A stretch of DNA of 29,143 nt, from assembly GCA_043772005.1 (NCBI GenBank), contig JAYVGP010000011.1, positions 1 through 29,143 of the forward strand, read 5' to 3'. Positions 8,222 to 17,140 of this stretch are shown one piece after another. The stretch comes from JAYSSF01 sp043772005. GTDB lineage: Bacteria; Patescibacteriota; Gracilibacteria; Absconditabacterales; Absconditicoccaceae. Position numbers and translations under genes: made by a program. The notes under the pieces are model-generated. The model was given only the letters and a program-made list of their open reading frames with translations. It was not told where the DNA came from and did not search any database. The number at the start of each line of letters is the position of its first letter. Position 1 is the first letter of the stretch.

Positions 8222-10162
8222 TTATTTATCCCATATTCTCTTCCTCAATTCAATCTTCTGCTTATTTGGATCAAAGTTAGCAATATCACTCGTCACCAAC
8301 AACAATCACGGTTCGAGTTTGTCAGTAATCTCAATCATCTCACCAAACAATCATCCAAGTCAGATTGTCTTATTGATCAATGTTGATCCATCCCATAGTG
8401 TTATCTGACCACGGTTAGTATCTACGATTGTCACAGCATTGACAGGTACCACAGGATTACCAGCCTGCAACTCGATCTTTACATCCACAAACACTCCCAC
8501 ATCAAACATTGCATCATCAATCGAAATCTTGACGATGAAATTACCATTACGGTCTGCTGTCTTGGACAATGATGTTACTGTACCAAATGTTGATTGATTT
8601 TGATTTGATACCAGTACTTTTTGACCTTGTTGAATATAGACTTTTTCTGACTCAGTCATAGTAATCTCGAGCTCTTGTTGATTACTTACTACTCTCGCAA
8701 TTGGTGTTCATGGATTCACATCTTGTCAGACATCCACCAATATATCACTTACAACACCACGGATTGGTGACGATATGTTAAATTTCGCAGCATTGAAATT
8801 CAACTCATTGAGAGCAACCTGAGTAGACCTGAGCTGATTTTGAATCGAATCCAAGTTAAGGTCCTTCGTATTAGTCACAAAATCAGTAGCCAACTTTGTT
8901 GATTCGAGATTAATATCAGTTTGTGCTAGTTGATTATCGAGTGCAAGCTTGGTCCTATCTCATCCAAGTTGCGTGTTAAACTGCGCATCAGCCAAAGATT
9001 TCTCCGTCAAAGTAATTTGATTTTTGAGCAGATCAACTTGTTGAGCAAGAGAATTTTGATTCTGTTGATATACACTAGTAAAGCTATTGATAGTATTAAT
9101 TTGAGCAGTCGTACTAGCGATAATACTACTTGATCTTGAGATCAAACCATTATAGCTTGCTATCAAATCATCAATACCAGCTTGTGACAAATTCTGACTT
9201 GGTACGGTAGCAAGTAGCACATCTTTCATATCTTCATTGAGAATTTTGATCATATCAAGAATATTACTATATGATCTAATATATAGTACAACATTTTGTT
9301 CCGTGATTTGGGTTTTACTTAGATCCACCAAGTCCTCTTCCAATCTCATTAGACTTTCAAGCGATAAGACGGCTCTATCTTCAGTACTAGTGTCCCTGGC
9401 TCAGATGTAAATCTCATAACTATCATTGAGATGCTTGAGTTCATTGGATACTCATAAAAACTTATCAGACTCAGTCACAACATCAGCAACCAAGTTACTC
9501 ACATCACTATACAGATTATCAGCAGTAGTGGTAAATCCACTCAAAGTTTGACCATCACTTGTCAGCTTTGTCTGATAATCATACTCTGCCTTTGCAAGTT
9601 GTCTACGCAGATTTTCGAGTTGAATCTGAGTATTGGAACCACTGATAGTAGCATCCACTCATGCAAGATCGTACTCAAGCTTTGTTAGCTGTTTTGCAGT
9701 ATCTGCACGAGTCAGGTCAGTGGTAAGATGGGCTCTACGCATTGCGAGTTGTGCATCTTCAATTTGCTTCTCCAGATTTGCTTTTTGGATAGCGTAGGTA
9801 TTATTTGCGCTATCAACTGCAAGTTGATTCTTCTGCAGACCAAATATGATTGTACCATTGATATCTGCTAGTCTGACAAGACTTGAGTTAGGTCAGACAG
9901 CTTGACCTAGCTGTGCTGGGATACTTGTCACACGTCCTGCGACCTGACTAGTGATAGTGATATCACTTACTCACAAGACCTTGGCATTTTTGGTAATACT
10001 GCCCTTGGAGTCAGAGGTACTGATAAGTTGTGTATCAATATACAGTGTCGATCTCGTATCTCATGTTGCAGTATGTGCATCAGATTTTGCACCACAGCCA
10101 CTCAACAGTAGTAAAAGTCAAAATATACATATAATATTAGTTAACTGTAATTTTAATTTCAT
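8222..10162 (-). CDS. Membrane fusion protein (HlyD/AcrA-type periplasmic adaptor), lipoprotein
   Basis: A 646-residue adaptor for the RND permease encoded just downstream. It has a lipoprotein signal with lipobox Leu-Ser-Gly-Cys (Cys23), so it should be anchored to the outer face of the membrane. The order is a first lipoyl half (VLGVSDITITSQVAGRVTSI, about residues 62-81), a very long region rich in Gln, Leu, Asn and Asp that looks coiled coil (roughly 105-440), the second lipoyl half (FNISSPIRGVVSDILVD), and beta-barrel and membrane-proximal domains to the end. AcrA has about 400 residues; the extra length is in the coiled-coil hairpin. In diderms that hairpin meets an outer-membrane channel. 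No TolC gene is in the window. Many glycines are TGA. Confidence 0.88.
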
Positions 10163-10186
10163 AATAAAATGATTCAAATAATTAAA

Positions 10187-10498
10187 TTATTTCTTCTTTC
10201 ATCCTTTCTGGTGTTCGCTCTTACTTTCTGCTTTCTTTTTCTCTCCTTTCTTCTCTAATTTTTTAGAAGTTTTAGTATCACCTTTAACCTCATTCTCCAT
10301 CCCTTCCTGCAAAATCCTAATCATATGTTGGACTCCATCTGGGTTAATGACCATCATCTTACCATCCTCGATGATCAAAACAACCTTATCTCATGGTCAG
10401 ACATGAAGCCTATCTCTTGCTTCTTTGGGTATGACGATTTGTCATTTTGCTCATAGCGTGGCATAAGTAATCGTAGGCATAACACAAGGGTGAGACAT
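10187..10498 (-). CDS. AbrB/SpoVT-type DNA-binding protein, first gene of the efflux operon
   Basis: A 103-residue protein from ATG 10498 (97 residues if the in-frame ATG at 10480 is used). The N-terminal part is a SpoVT-AbrB swapped-hairpin domain: TYATLGAKGQIVIPKEARDR, then HVGPGDKVVLIIEDGKMMVI (about residues 11-55); three of its glycines are TGA codons. The rest is a very basic tail of Lys, Glu and Ser, unlike the short C-terminus of most family members, and may add nonspecific nucleic-acid affinity. AbrB-type proteins bind DNA as dimers and often regulate their own operon. Here a palindrome overlaps the probable promoter. The gene ends 24 bases before the membrane fusion protein, which suggests control of efflux expression. 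The antitoxin role common in this fold is unlikely because no toxin gene is adjacent. Confidence 0.85.
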
Positions 10499-10521
10499 AA
10501 TATAGGACAAGTACAAGTTAA

Positions 10522-10541
10522 AAGTAGTATAAGTACTACTT
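10522..10541 (-). promoter_or_regulatory. Inverted repeat, possible operator of the efflux operon
   Basis: Perfect 8-bp arms AAGTAGTA (10522-10529) and TACTACTT (10534-10541) with a 4-base spacer. A second, wider inverted repeat, TACAAGT (10512-10518) and ACTTGTA (10538-10544), encloses most of it. The pair sits directly at and downstream of the predicted -10 box, where a bound protein would block transcription. The AbrB-type product of the first gene is the natural candidate ligand; this is inference. Confidence 0.5.
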
Positions 10542-10568
10542 GTATAACTAATATGAAACCTGTTTCAA
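10541..10568 (-). promoter_or_regulatory. Putative sigma-70 promoter of the abrB-like/MFP/RND operon
   Basis: On the - strand, TTGAAA (10563-10568), 16 bases, then TATACA (10541-10546). It lies about 45 bases before ATG 10498 and abuts the inverted repeat at 10522-10541. Confidence 0.45.
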
Positions 10569-10590
10569 TTCATAATTCATAATTCACAGT

Positions 10591-10618
10591 TTGAAAAGAT
10601 TGAGTACATCATTATAAA
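10591..10618 (+). promoter_or_regulatory. Putative promoter for the pseudouridine synthase gene
   Basis: TTGAAA (10591-10596), a 16-base spacer and TATAAA (10613-10618), giving a leader of about 90 bases before ATG 10714. The -10 box lies inside a 7-bp inverted repeat, CATCATT/AATGATG (10607-10624). The rest of the 10625-10713 leader is T-rich with no structure I can identify. Confidence 0.35.
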
Positions 10619-10713
10619 ATGATGAGCAACAGCAAATACACTAAAGCACTAACTTCGTGTCGCCCGAGAGGGTACTAATTCTCTTACTCTTCTAATTCTT
10701 CTACTTTTACACC

Positions 10714-11463
10714 ATGCGCCTTGACAAATACCTTTGAAACTTATGAATTATTGAGCGTAGCGAAGTAGGGCAGTGGACGAGGAAGTGACTCATCACCGTC
10801 AATGGAGTAAGTCTACGTAAGCAGTCCGATCATGTACACATAGGTCAAGTAATCATTATTCATCATGAAGATCATGATCAGCAGATCCCAGTGATAGAAC
10901 ATATGACGATTATGCTTCATAAACCTGACTGATATGTGAGTAGCAATGTCGAAGATGGATGACACCCAAGCTATCGTGAATTGCTAGGAGATCGACCATA
11001 CACCAAGCTGATCAATCCAGCTGGGAGATTGGATGTCGATACCACATGATTACTCATATGTACAAGCGACAACGAGCTCATGCATCGCATCATCCACCCC
11101 AATCGTAAAGTCGGCAAGACATATCTCGTCACATCAATGCTTGAAATTACTGATACTGAACTCGACCAACTCAGAAATGGAGTAGAGATTGAGGACAACG
11201 GAGCTAAAATTATGACCAAGTCAGCCATCGCTACTCGTATCAATACACATCATATTATCCTCACCATCTTTGAGTGACGTTATCACCAGATCAAAAAGAT
11301 GCTACTCAGTTTGAATAATAAAGTCGTCTGACTTCATCGTGCTGCAATTGGTTCCTTAATGCTTGACTCACTATCTGTAGGTAAATTCACTCAAATTAGC
11401 AACGAGATAATTATATCCATGTTTGAAGTAAATTATCAGCAGATACACAATAAGTTAGTTTAA
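10714..11463 (+). CDS. RsuA/RluB-family rRNA pseudouridine synthase
   Basis: A 249-residue enzyme with an N-terminal S4 RNA-binding domain (MRLDKYLGNLGI...VNGV, residues 1-40; the glycines at 8, 11 and 26 are TGA codons) and the RsuA-type catalytic domain. The catalytic loop GRLDVDTTGLL holds Asp107, and the later EGRYHQIKKML segment is the conserved substrate-binding motif, with its Gly encoded by TGA. Family members isomerise a uridine in 16S or 23S rRNA (RsuA: position 516 of 16S; RluB/RluE/RluF: 23S); sequence alone does not choose between them. It is divergent from the efflux operon. Confidence 0.93.
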
Positions 11464-11541
11464 TGTAGGCTCACCCCTATCAAGATAGAACAATCAAAAA
11501 ACAGTACTAACACTACAACAGGGCATTTATTAGACCATAAT

Positions 11542-11568
11542 GAGAATACAAAATTCTCTTATTTTCTC
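11542..11568 (+). terminator. Weak terminator-like hairpin after the pseudouridine synthase gene
   Basis: A 6-bp stem GAGAAT/ATTCTC (11542-11558) with a 5-base loop is followed by a T-rich stretch (TTATTTTCT). The stem is short and the T tract broken, so termination here is uncertain. The remaining intergenic bases 11464-11616 hold no gene. Confidence 0.35.
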
Positions 11569-11616
11569 ACAAAAAAAGGATAGTATCATTATACTTTATT
11601 ATATTATTGATACCTA

Positions 11617-13752
11617 ATGTCTTCCCTAGTAATACTTTCATTTGTAGCATGAATATTGAGTATTCTTGCTCCTTGTATCTTACCCGTCCTACCCGTGATC
11701 CTTGGATGATCTTTATGAACTAATAATCTCGCCAAACCACTTACTATCATTGCATCCACAGCAATCTCAATTACATTATTTACTATCATACTTAAAGCTA
11801 CAACAGCCCTGATAGGTATCCCTTCATATATTTGGACAAGCATCTCAGCAATCATTATCATCATATATGGATTTATCCTTCTCGTACCACGTCTACGAGA
11901 ACAGGTCAGTAAATCACTATGATTATACAAAGTAAACAATCTGACTTCAATGGCGCAAAAGCATGATTGAGTTTTGTGAAATATTTTACTATGAGCATCA
12001 CTATGACCTATCTTTGCAAGCTGTAGCCCTACCTATACATTATTACTTTCTACCATCTTCCCCAACAGTTTTGCTCAGTGAGTGATCTATACACTTATCT
12101 ACAGTATCGGTTTTGCTCTTGCATTATTTGCAGTCGCATATTGAGGTAGGTTAATAACTCAACGCCTCTCATATCTCGCCAATCCTAACTCACGATTTAA
12201 AAAGATACTAGGAGCAATATTAATCATTACCGGTATATTGATCGCCACATGATACATGAAGAAGATAGAAGCTTGATTCATCGGACAGGGTTGGGTAGGT
12301 ATTGGTGCAATCGAGCAAACGTTGTTGGATAGTGCGGTTATGAAAAAAGATAGCCTATCCAACAAAACACAGGTTACTACATCATGAGGAACGCAAAATA
12401 CTTCACAATATCTTAACTATAATGACGTCAATATTTTATCTCTTACTGGAGATATTGTTCTCTTCTTCCATGCAGACTGGTGTCCTTTATGTCAACAAGC
12501 TGAATCTAATTTTATTGCTTCTGGTATACCTGCGTGACTGACTATCCTCAAAGTAGATTTTGATACCGAAACACAATTGAGAACAAAATACGCAGTTCTG
12601 ACCCAAACCACGTATGTATATATTCAAAGCGATGGTACACTGATCAAAAGACGAATCGGCGGTACCACAATAGACAGTATACTCAAGAAAATTAATGACA
12701 TAAAAGTAGTATCTACATGAGATACACAACCAATAGCTAAAACATCATCCAATCAAAATGCAAAAGCATATTTTGCATGAGGTTGCTTTTGGTGTATGGA
12801 GTGACCGTTTGAAGCTCAGCCTTGAGTTATCTCAGCAATCGTATGATATATAGGAGGAGATAAATCCAATGCGAACTATGATTCTGTTTCACAATGAACT
12901 ACCAAACACAAAGAAGTAGTAGAAGTTAGCTATAATCCATGATTGATCAGCTATCAAGAGCTTCTTGAGATTTATCGAAACCAAATAGATCCTACTGACC
13001 CTGGTGGACAATTTACTGACAGATGAGAACAATACAAAACCGCAATTTATGTTGATTCTCCAGAACAAAAAGCAATTGCTACTTCTGATAAATTAAGAGT
13101 GCAAAACTCTAAGCAATATAGTAAACCCATCGTAGTGCAAATATTACCACTAAGCACGTTCTACCCTGCGGAAGAATACCATCAAGATTATTATAAAAAA
13201 AATAGTGATGCTTATAATAAATATAAAAAATGATCATGAAGAGAAAGCTTTATTAAAGGTAAGCAACCTACCACAGTAGTCGCAATTAAGGAAGCTGAAA
13301 AACCAATAATAATATCATGGAAAGATAAAAAACCTAAATCTACTCAAGACCTCACAGCATCTCAACGCAAGATCTTATTTGAGTGAGGTACTGAGACACC
13401 ATTTGACAATCTATATTGGAATAATCATGAAGCAGGTATCTATGTAGACGTCATCGATGGTACACCCCTATTCTCCTCTACCGATAAATTTGATAGTGGC
13501 ACATGATGGCCTAGCTTCTCTAGGCCAATTGATGAATCTATGGTCTCATCAAATACAGATACCAGCCTAGGCATGACAAGAACTGAAATTAAAAGCTCCT
13601 CATCCAATGGGCACCTATGACATATCTTTGATGATGGTCCAGTAGAATCATGATGAACCAGATATTGTATCAATTCTGCAGCTCTTGAATTTGTACCAGT
13701 TACACAACTTGAAGCAAAATGATATGGTGAATATATGAGACTATTTAAATAA
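11617..13752 (+). CDS. msrAB: CcdA-thioredoxin-MsrA-MsrB fusion: membrane-linked methionine sulfoxide reductase
   Basis: One uninterrupted 711-residue frame (TGA=Gly) joins four modules. Residues 1 to about 225 are a CcdA/DsbD-type membrane domain with its two redox cysteines in APC20ILPVLP and SC136SP. Residues about 265-365 are thioredoxin-like with ADWC289PLC292. Residues about 383-540 are MsrA with GC390FWC393ME. Residues about 580-711 are MsrB with HLGHIFDDGP and the catalytic Cys684 in RYCIN. MsrB lacks the zinc CxxC pairs, and its usual resolving Cys in the SGCGWPSF motif is Thr629. In known systems CcdA passes electrons from cytosolic thioredoxin across the membrane to an extracytoplasmic thioredoxin that reduces MsrA/MsrB. 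Pneumococcus encodes these as ccdA-etrx-msrAB operons and Neisseria PilB fuses Trx-MsrA-MsrB. Here the whole relay is one chain, with repair of oxidised surface proteins the inferred role. Confidence 0.93.
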
Positions 13753-13883
13753 TACAAGAATGTCATCTTAAACAAGAGAAAATATGAACAGTATTTTGTA
13801 AAATAAGACGTATATAAGTAACATAATATATGAATCTTCAATCCAACAGTAACCGATGAGCTCACGAGCTTCTATGAGAAATC

Positions 13884-15203
13884 ATGGCAACTGAGATTTC
13901 TCAATTACCACAAATCTTTGTTCAGTCACAACAAGCGTTTAGTGATTGGTCTAATCTGACAGTAGGTGAGAGAGTCAGTTATATTTCACAATTTCTGAAT
14001 CACTATATCGCTCATCGTGACCAGATTGCTCAATCCATTAGTCTAGAGATCGGTAAAGCAATCACTCACTCATATACTGATATAGACTACGATATCTGAT
14101 ATATTCGTTGGCATCTCGAGCATGCTCAGTCTATACTCTCACCAGAGATTATCTATCAGGATGAGCATGGAGTACATATACAATACTATGAAGCTCGTGG
14201 TGTCACGGCAGTCATCTCTCCATGGAATTATCCCACTAGTCAACGAGTACGAGAAGTCATACCACCACTACTCACAGGCAATACCATCATCTACAAGCCA
14301 GCATCTGCTTGTATGCGAACAGCCAAGCTCATAAGTAATCTACTCATGTCATGTCTTCCACCTCATGTATTTCAAGCGGTCTATGGCAATAGTAATTTCG
14401 GTAATGAGCTCACCAAATTACCAGTCTCACAAATCATCTTTACCTGATCCACAACGGTTGGACAGACGATTCAATCTAACGCAAGTACAAATCTTGCTCA
14501 TACACATCTCGAACTTGGCGGGTCAGCCCCTGGTATCATTTTACCCAATACGACCATTGATGACGCGATGATGCAGACGATTGATTATTTTCGTATTTGG
14601 CATGCAGGACAGATCTGTGATGGACTCAAGCGCCTGTTTGTTCATACAAGCCAAAAAGATAAATTAATAACTACATTATCTGACTACTTCCGTGATGTGT
14701 TTATTGGTGATCCGATGTCAGTAGATACGAGGATGTGATGTCTCATCTCTGAAGCATCGAAGACATCAGTTCAGTCAGCCATCAACCAATCAGTATCCAT
14801 GTGAGCTACTAAAATTGAACTAGGAAATTTTGATAATACTTCGTGACCATTTATCCCCATCACAATCTTGACTGACGTAACACTCGATATGCCAGTGATG
14901 AATACAGAAATCTTCTGACCAGTCATCCCCATCATGACATATGAGACGCTGGATGAAGTCATCTTATGTGCCAATGCAACCATCTACTGACTCTGATGAT
15001 ATCTCTGGTGAACTAATCAAGATCAAATTAATTATGTATGTAGTAAGCTTAAAACCTGAAATATCTCAGTAAATAATACATCCTACCTCATCCCACAGAT
15101 CCCATTTGGTGGCTATACACCAGCATCAGGCAATATGCGTGAACATGGCATGATGGGATTGAGATCATATTGTGAGAGAAAGGTTATTTCAATGCCTTCG
15201 TAA
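13884..15203 (+). CDS. NAD(P)-dependent aldehyde dehydrogenase
   Basis: A 439-residue ALDH-superfamily enzyme. Visible motifs are the cofactor-binding SPWNYP and TGNTIIYKP, FTGSTTVG, the general base in LELGG (Glu210), the catalytic Cys245 in GQICDG, EIFGPV near the substrate pocket and PFGG...SGNMREHG at the end. Many glycines are TGA, including the first of FTGS. It oxidises an aldehyde to an acid via a thioester. The length and the missing N-terminal extension resemble succinate-semialdehyde-type enzymes, but the substrate is not determined. An in-frame ATG at 13830 would add 18 residues containing two TGA codons, directly after a stop at 13824; neither start has a clear ribosome-binding site. 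An oxidoreductase that could supply aldehydes is encoded 630 bases downstream. Confidence 0.9.
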
Positions 15204-15356
15204 AGGCGGATCAATAATTCACCCTCACCGTTGCGGGGAGAAGGCAAAAAAACACATCAATCCATATCAAATTGATGTATGGACATAATATTTTATGTCC
15301 TCAAATAATATATTCATAATAAAGACGTATGTGATACGTCCCTAGAGCCAAAACAG

Positions 15357-15377
15357 AAAAAAATGTCCTCTTGGACA
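15357..15377 (-). terminator. Intrinsic terminator candidate for the small membrane protein gene
   Basis: On the - strand a 5-bp stem TGTCC/GGACA with a 4-base loop is followed by seven T (15357-15363). It lies about 90 bases after the TAA at 15469. The stem is short. Confidence 0.4.
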
Positions 15378-15388
15378 AAACCGAAAAG

Positions 15389-15461
15389 ACATTCGTTTGA
15401 TGTGAAAATTAGAAAAGAAATCTTATCAGTTCCCAAACTAAAAATCACACTAAACGAATGT
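15389..15461. repeat. 17-base inverted repeat with a 39-base loop
   Basis: The left arm (15389-15405, beginning ACATTCGTTT) and right arm (15445-15461, ending AAACGAATGT) match at 15 of 17 positions as inverted repeats. It lies immediately after the stop of the - strand gene at 15469. The function is unknown; it may be a 3' stabilising structure or a trace of a small mobile element. Confidence 0.55.
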
Positions 15462-15468
15462 TAAATAA

Positions 15469-15672
15469 TTACCCAAATAATAGCTTTCTTCCTAAGAAGG
15501 AAAATCCATAAATAATAAGGCCAATTCCAACTATGAGCCGGAATCCTATTAAAAATAAACTTACAGACTCATGTTTACTTGTACCATCAACTAAGAGTTG
15601 AAAGTGAAAATAAGACTGTACTAAGGATGCTACAATCAATAGTAAATAAGCAATTACGTTTGGTTTATTCAT
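15469..15672 (-). CDS. Small two-span membrane protein of unknown function
   Basis: A 67-residue protein with two hydrophobic stretches (about residues 7-24 and 39-61) separated by a polar turn containing DGTSKHES, and a basic C-terminal end (GRKLLFG). No TGA codon is used. A near-perfect promoter stands upstream and a hairpin-rich region downstream, so it is its own transcription unit, placed opposite to the flanking ALDH and oxidoreductase genes. I do not recognise a family. Confidence 0.65.
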   Translation of the reverse strand: MNKPNVIAYLLLIVASLVQSYFHFQLLVDGTSKHESVSLFLIGFRLIVGIGLIIYGFSFLGRKLLFG

Positions 15673-15698
15673 GATTTTATCGTTTAATGTGAGTTCTA

Positions 15699-15727
15699 AT
15701 AATATCGATATATATATAATTTGTCAA
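15699..15727 (-). promoter_or_regulatory. Strong sigma-70 promoter for the 67-residue membrane protein gene
   Basis: On the - strand a perfect TTGACA (15722-15727), exactly 17 bases, then TATTAT (15699-15704). Predicted transcription starts about 20 bases before ATG 15672. Confidence 0.7.
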
Positions 15728-15832
15728 TACATTTTTCATCTCACACTCGCAAATTCTCAAATCATTGTATATAATTGACCTACATATCCTATTTTTCACC
15801 AATTTTAATCCTATTTTCATCTCATATAGATT

Positions 15833-17122
15833 ATGCGCTACCAAAACCGACGACACACATCACTTCTCGAACTAGGTAATGATCTATGCAAGCCCTTACA
15901 AGATCATATTACCACAGACTATTTAGTCATCGGTGGTGGAGTAGCGGGTCTACATGCTGCCAAATATCTCATCGAACAGTGATGCCAAGTTACTTTGATT
16001 GAAAAGAATATCTGTGGATGAGGGATGAGCTGACGCAGTGGTGGCTTTCTAACGCCTGATAGTGAGCTTGGACTCAGGCAAATCGAGTCCATCTATGGGG
16101 AAAAGATTGCGCGTAAATTATGGAACTATGGTGAGATAGGACAACAACTTATTGTTCAGTCTGTCAAAGATCATGAGTTATACTGTGATCTCAGAGATGA
16201 TGATAGTCTCCTATTGTGACTAGGTAAAGCAGGCTTAGGGAGTGTACACAATGAATATGATATACGCCATCAATACTGATTTGATGCAGAGTTAGTAGAT
16301 ATCAAAAAACTGCGTACAAAAAACACTGCTCACTGCTATAGTGGGGGAGTGAGGTATACCAACTGCTACGCAATCAATCCTGCACAGTACTGCCAAGAAC
16401 TCAAGACCTATCTTATCTCGCAGTGAGTGAAAGTTTATGAGTTTTCAGAAATCAAAAAAATCGAATCACACAAAGTTAGCACAAATCTTGGATCAATCAC
16501 GTTCAACAAATCAATCTGGTGTTTAGGAAAAACTGATCATAAACTCGATAAACATAAAGCAGCAAATACATATGGTATTATGAATTATATAACAATATCT
16601 GAGCCTCTCACTGAGCAACAAGTTCGTGACATCATGCCACTGGGCAACTGCATGTGTCGAGATACGCAGATGGTATTCAGCTACTATCGCATCACGGGAG
16701 ACAACAGACTGGTACTAGGTGGGTGAGATGCATTCAATAGTTTCCAACCATTTGAGATCTACCACGATCATGTGATCAAGTCAGTTATCAAACAAATATG
16801 TGATGTATTTCCCAGTCTACATGATGTCCATTTTGATAATTATCGATCTGGTCGCATCGAAGCAACCAAAGATCTGATGCCTATGATTGGTCGTGATATA
16901 CAATTTCCCAATCATTTATGGGTACAGTGATGTGTCTGACTTCCGTGGGCGGCTGCCTCTGGCCGTCATGCTGCTCAGCAACTTCTTGGTGAGTTCACCG
17001 ATCCCGACCTCGATGCAGTATTCAACCCCAGCAGACCCTTCCTCCTCTGACTCCAGACTAACAATCTCATCCTCAAACCTATTATCTTTGGTCTAAGTAA
17101 TGCCAAAGTGATGTTTGGCTAA
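15833..17122 (+). CDS. FAD-dependent amine oxidoreductase (DAO/PuuB-like)
   Basis: A 429-residue flavoprotein of the D-amino-acid oxidase/glycine oxidase (DAO) superfamily. The dinucleotide-binding motif VIGGGVAGLHAAKYL is at residues 32-46, followed by the acidic strand end TLIEKN and SGRSGGFL, the segment that contacts FAD in this family. The C-terminal half has the typical SGRIEATKDLMPMIG and VQGCVGLPWAAASGR stretches that close the FAD site. An N-terminal leader of about 28 residues (with NRRHTSLLE) resembles gamma-glutamylputrescine oxidase PuuB. Such enzymes oxidise an amine to an imine that hydrolyses to an aldehyde, which would suit the upstream ALDH. Substrate not proven. It is convergent with the recombinase gene, the two stops being 18 bases apart. 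Confidence 0.85.
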
Positions 17123-17140
17123 AAAAACTTATCCTCGTTC

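Larger units (their letters stand above)
15204..15468. other. Hairpin-rich intergenic region
   Basis: This 265-base stretch has no convincing gene. It contains consecutive inverted repeats: ACATCAAT/ATTGATGT (15254-15278), GGACATAA/TTATGTCC (15281-15300), GACGTAT/ATACGTC (15324-15340), TGTCC/GGACA (15364-15377) and a long one at 15389-15461. A GC-richer patch near 15222-15244 (CCCTCACCGTTGCGGGGAG) also pairs with itself partly. The first hairpins probably protect or terminate the ALDH message; the later ones belong to the end of the - strand gene at 15469-15672. A structured RNA is possible but not shown. Confidence 0.5.

Noticed and set aside
13440..13865. A 141-codon - strand frame
   Set aside because: It lies opposite the MsrB domain, whose catalytic motifs are all present on +, and shows no family pattern.
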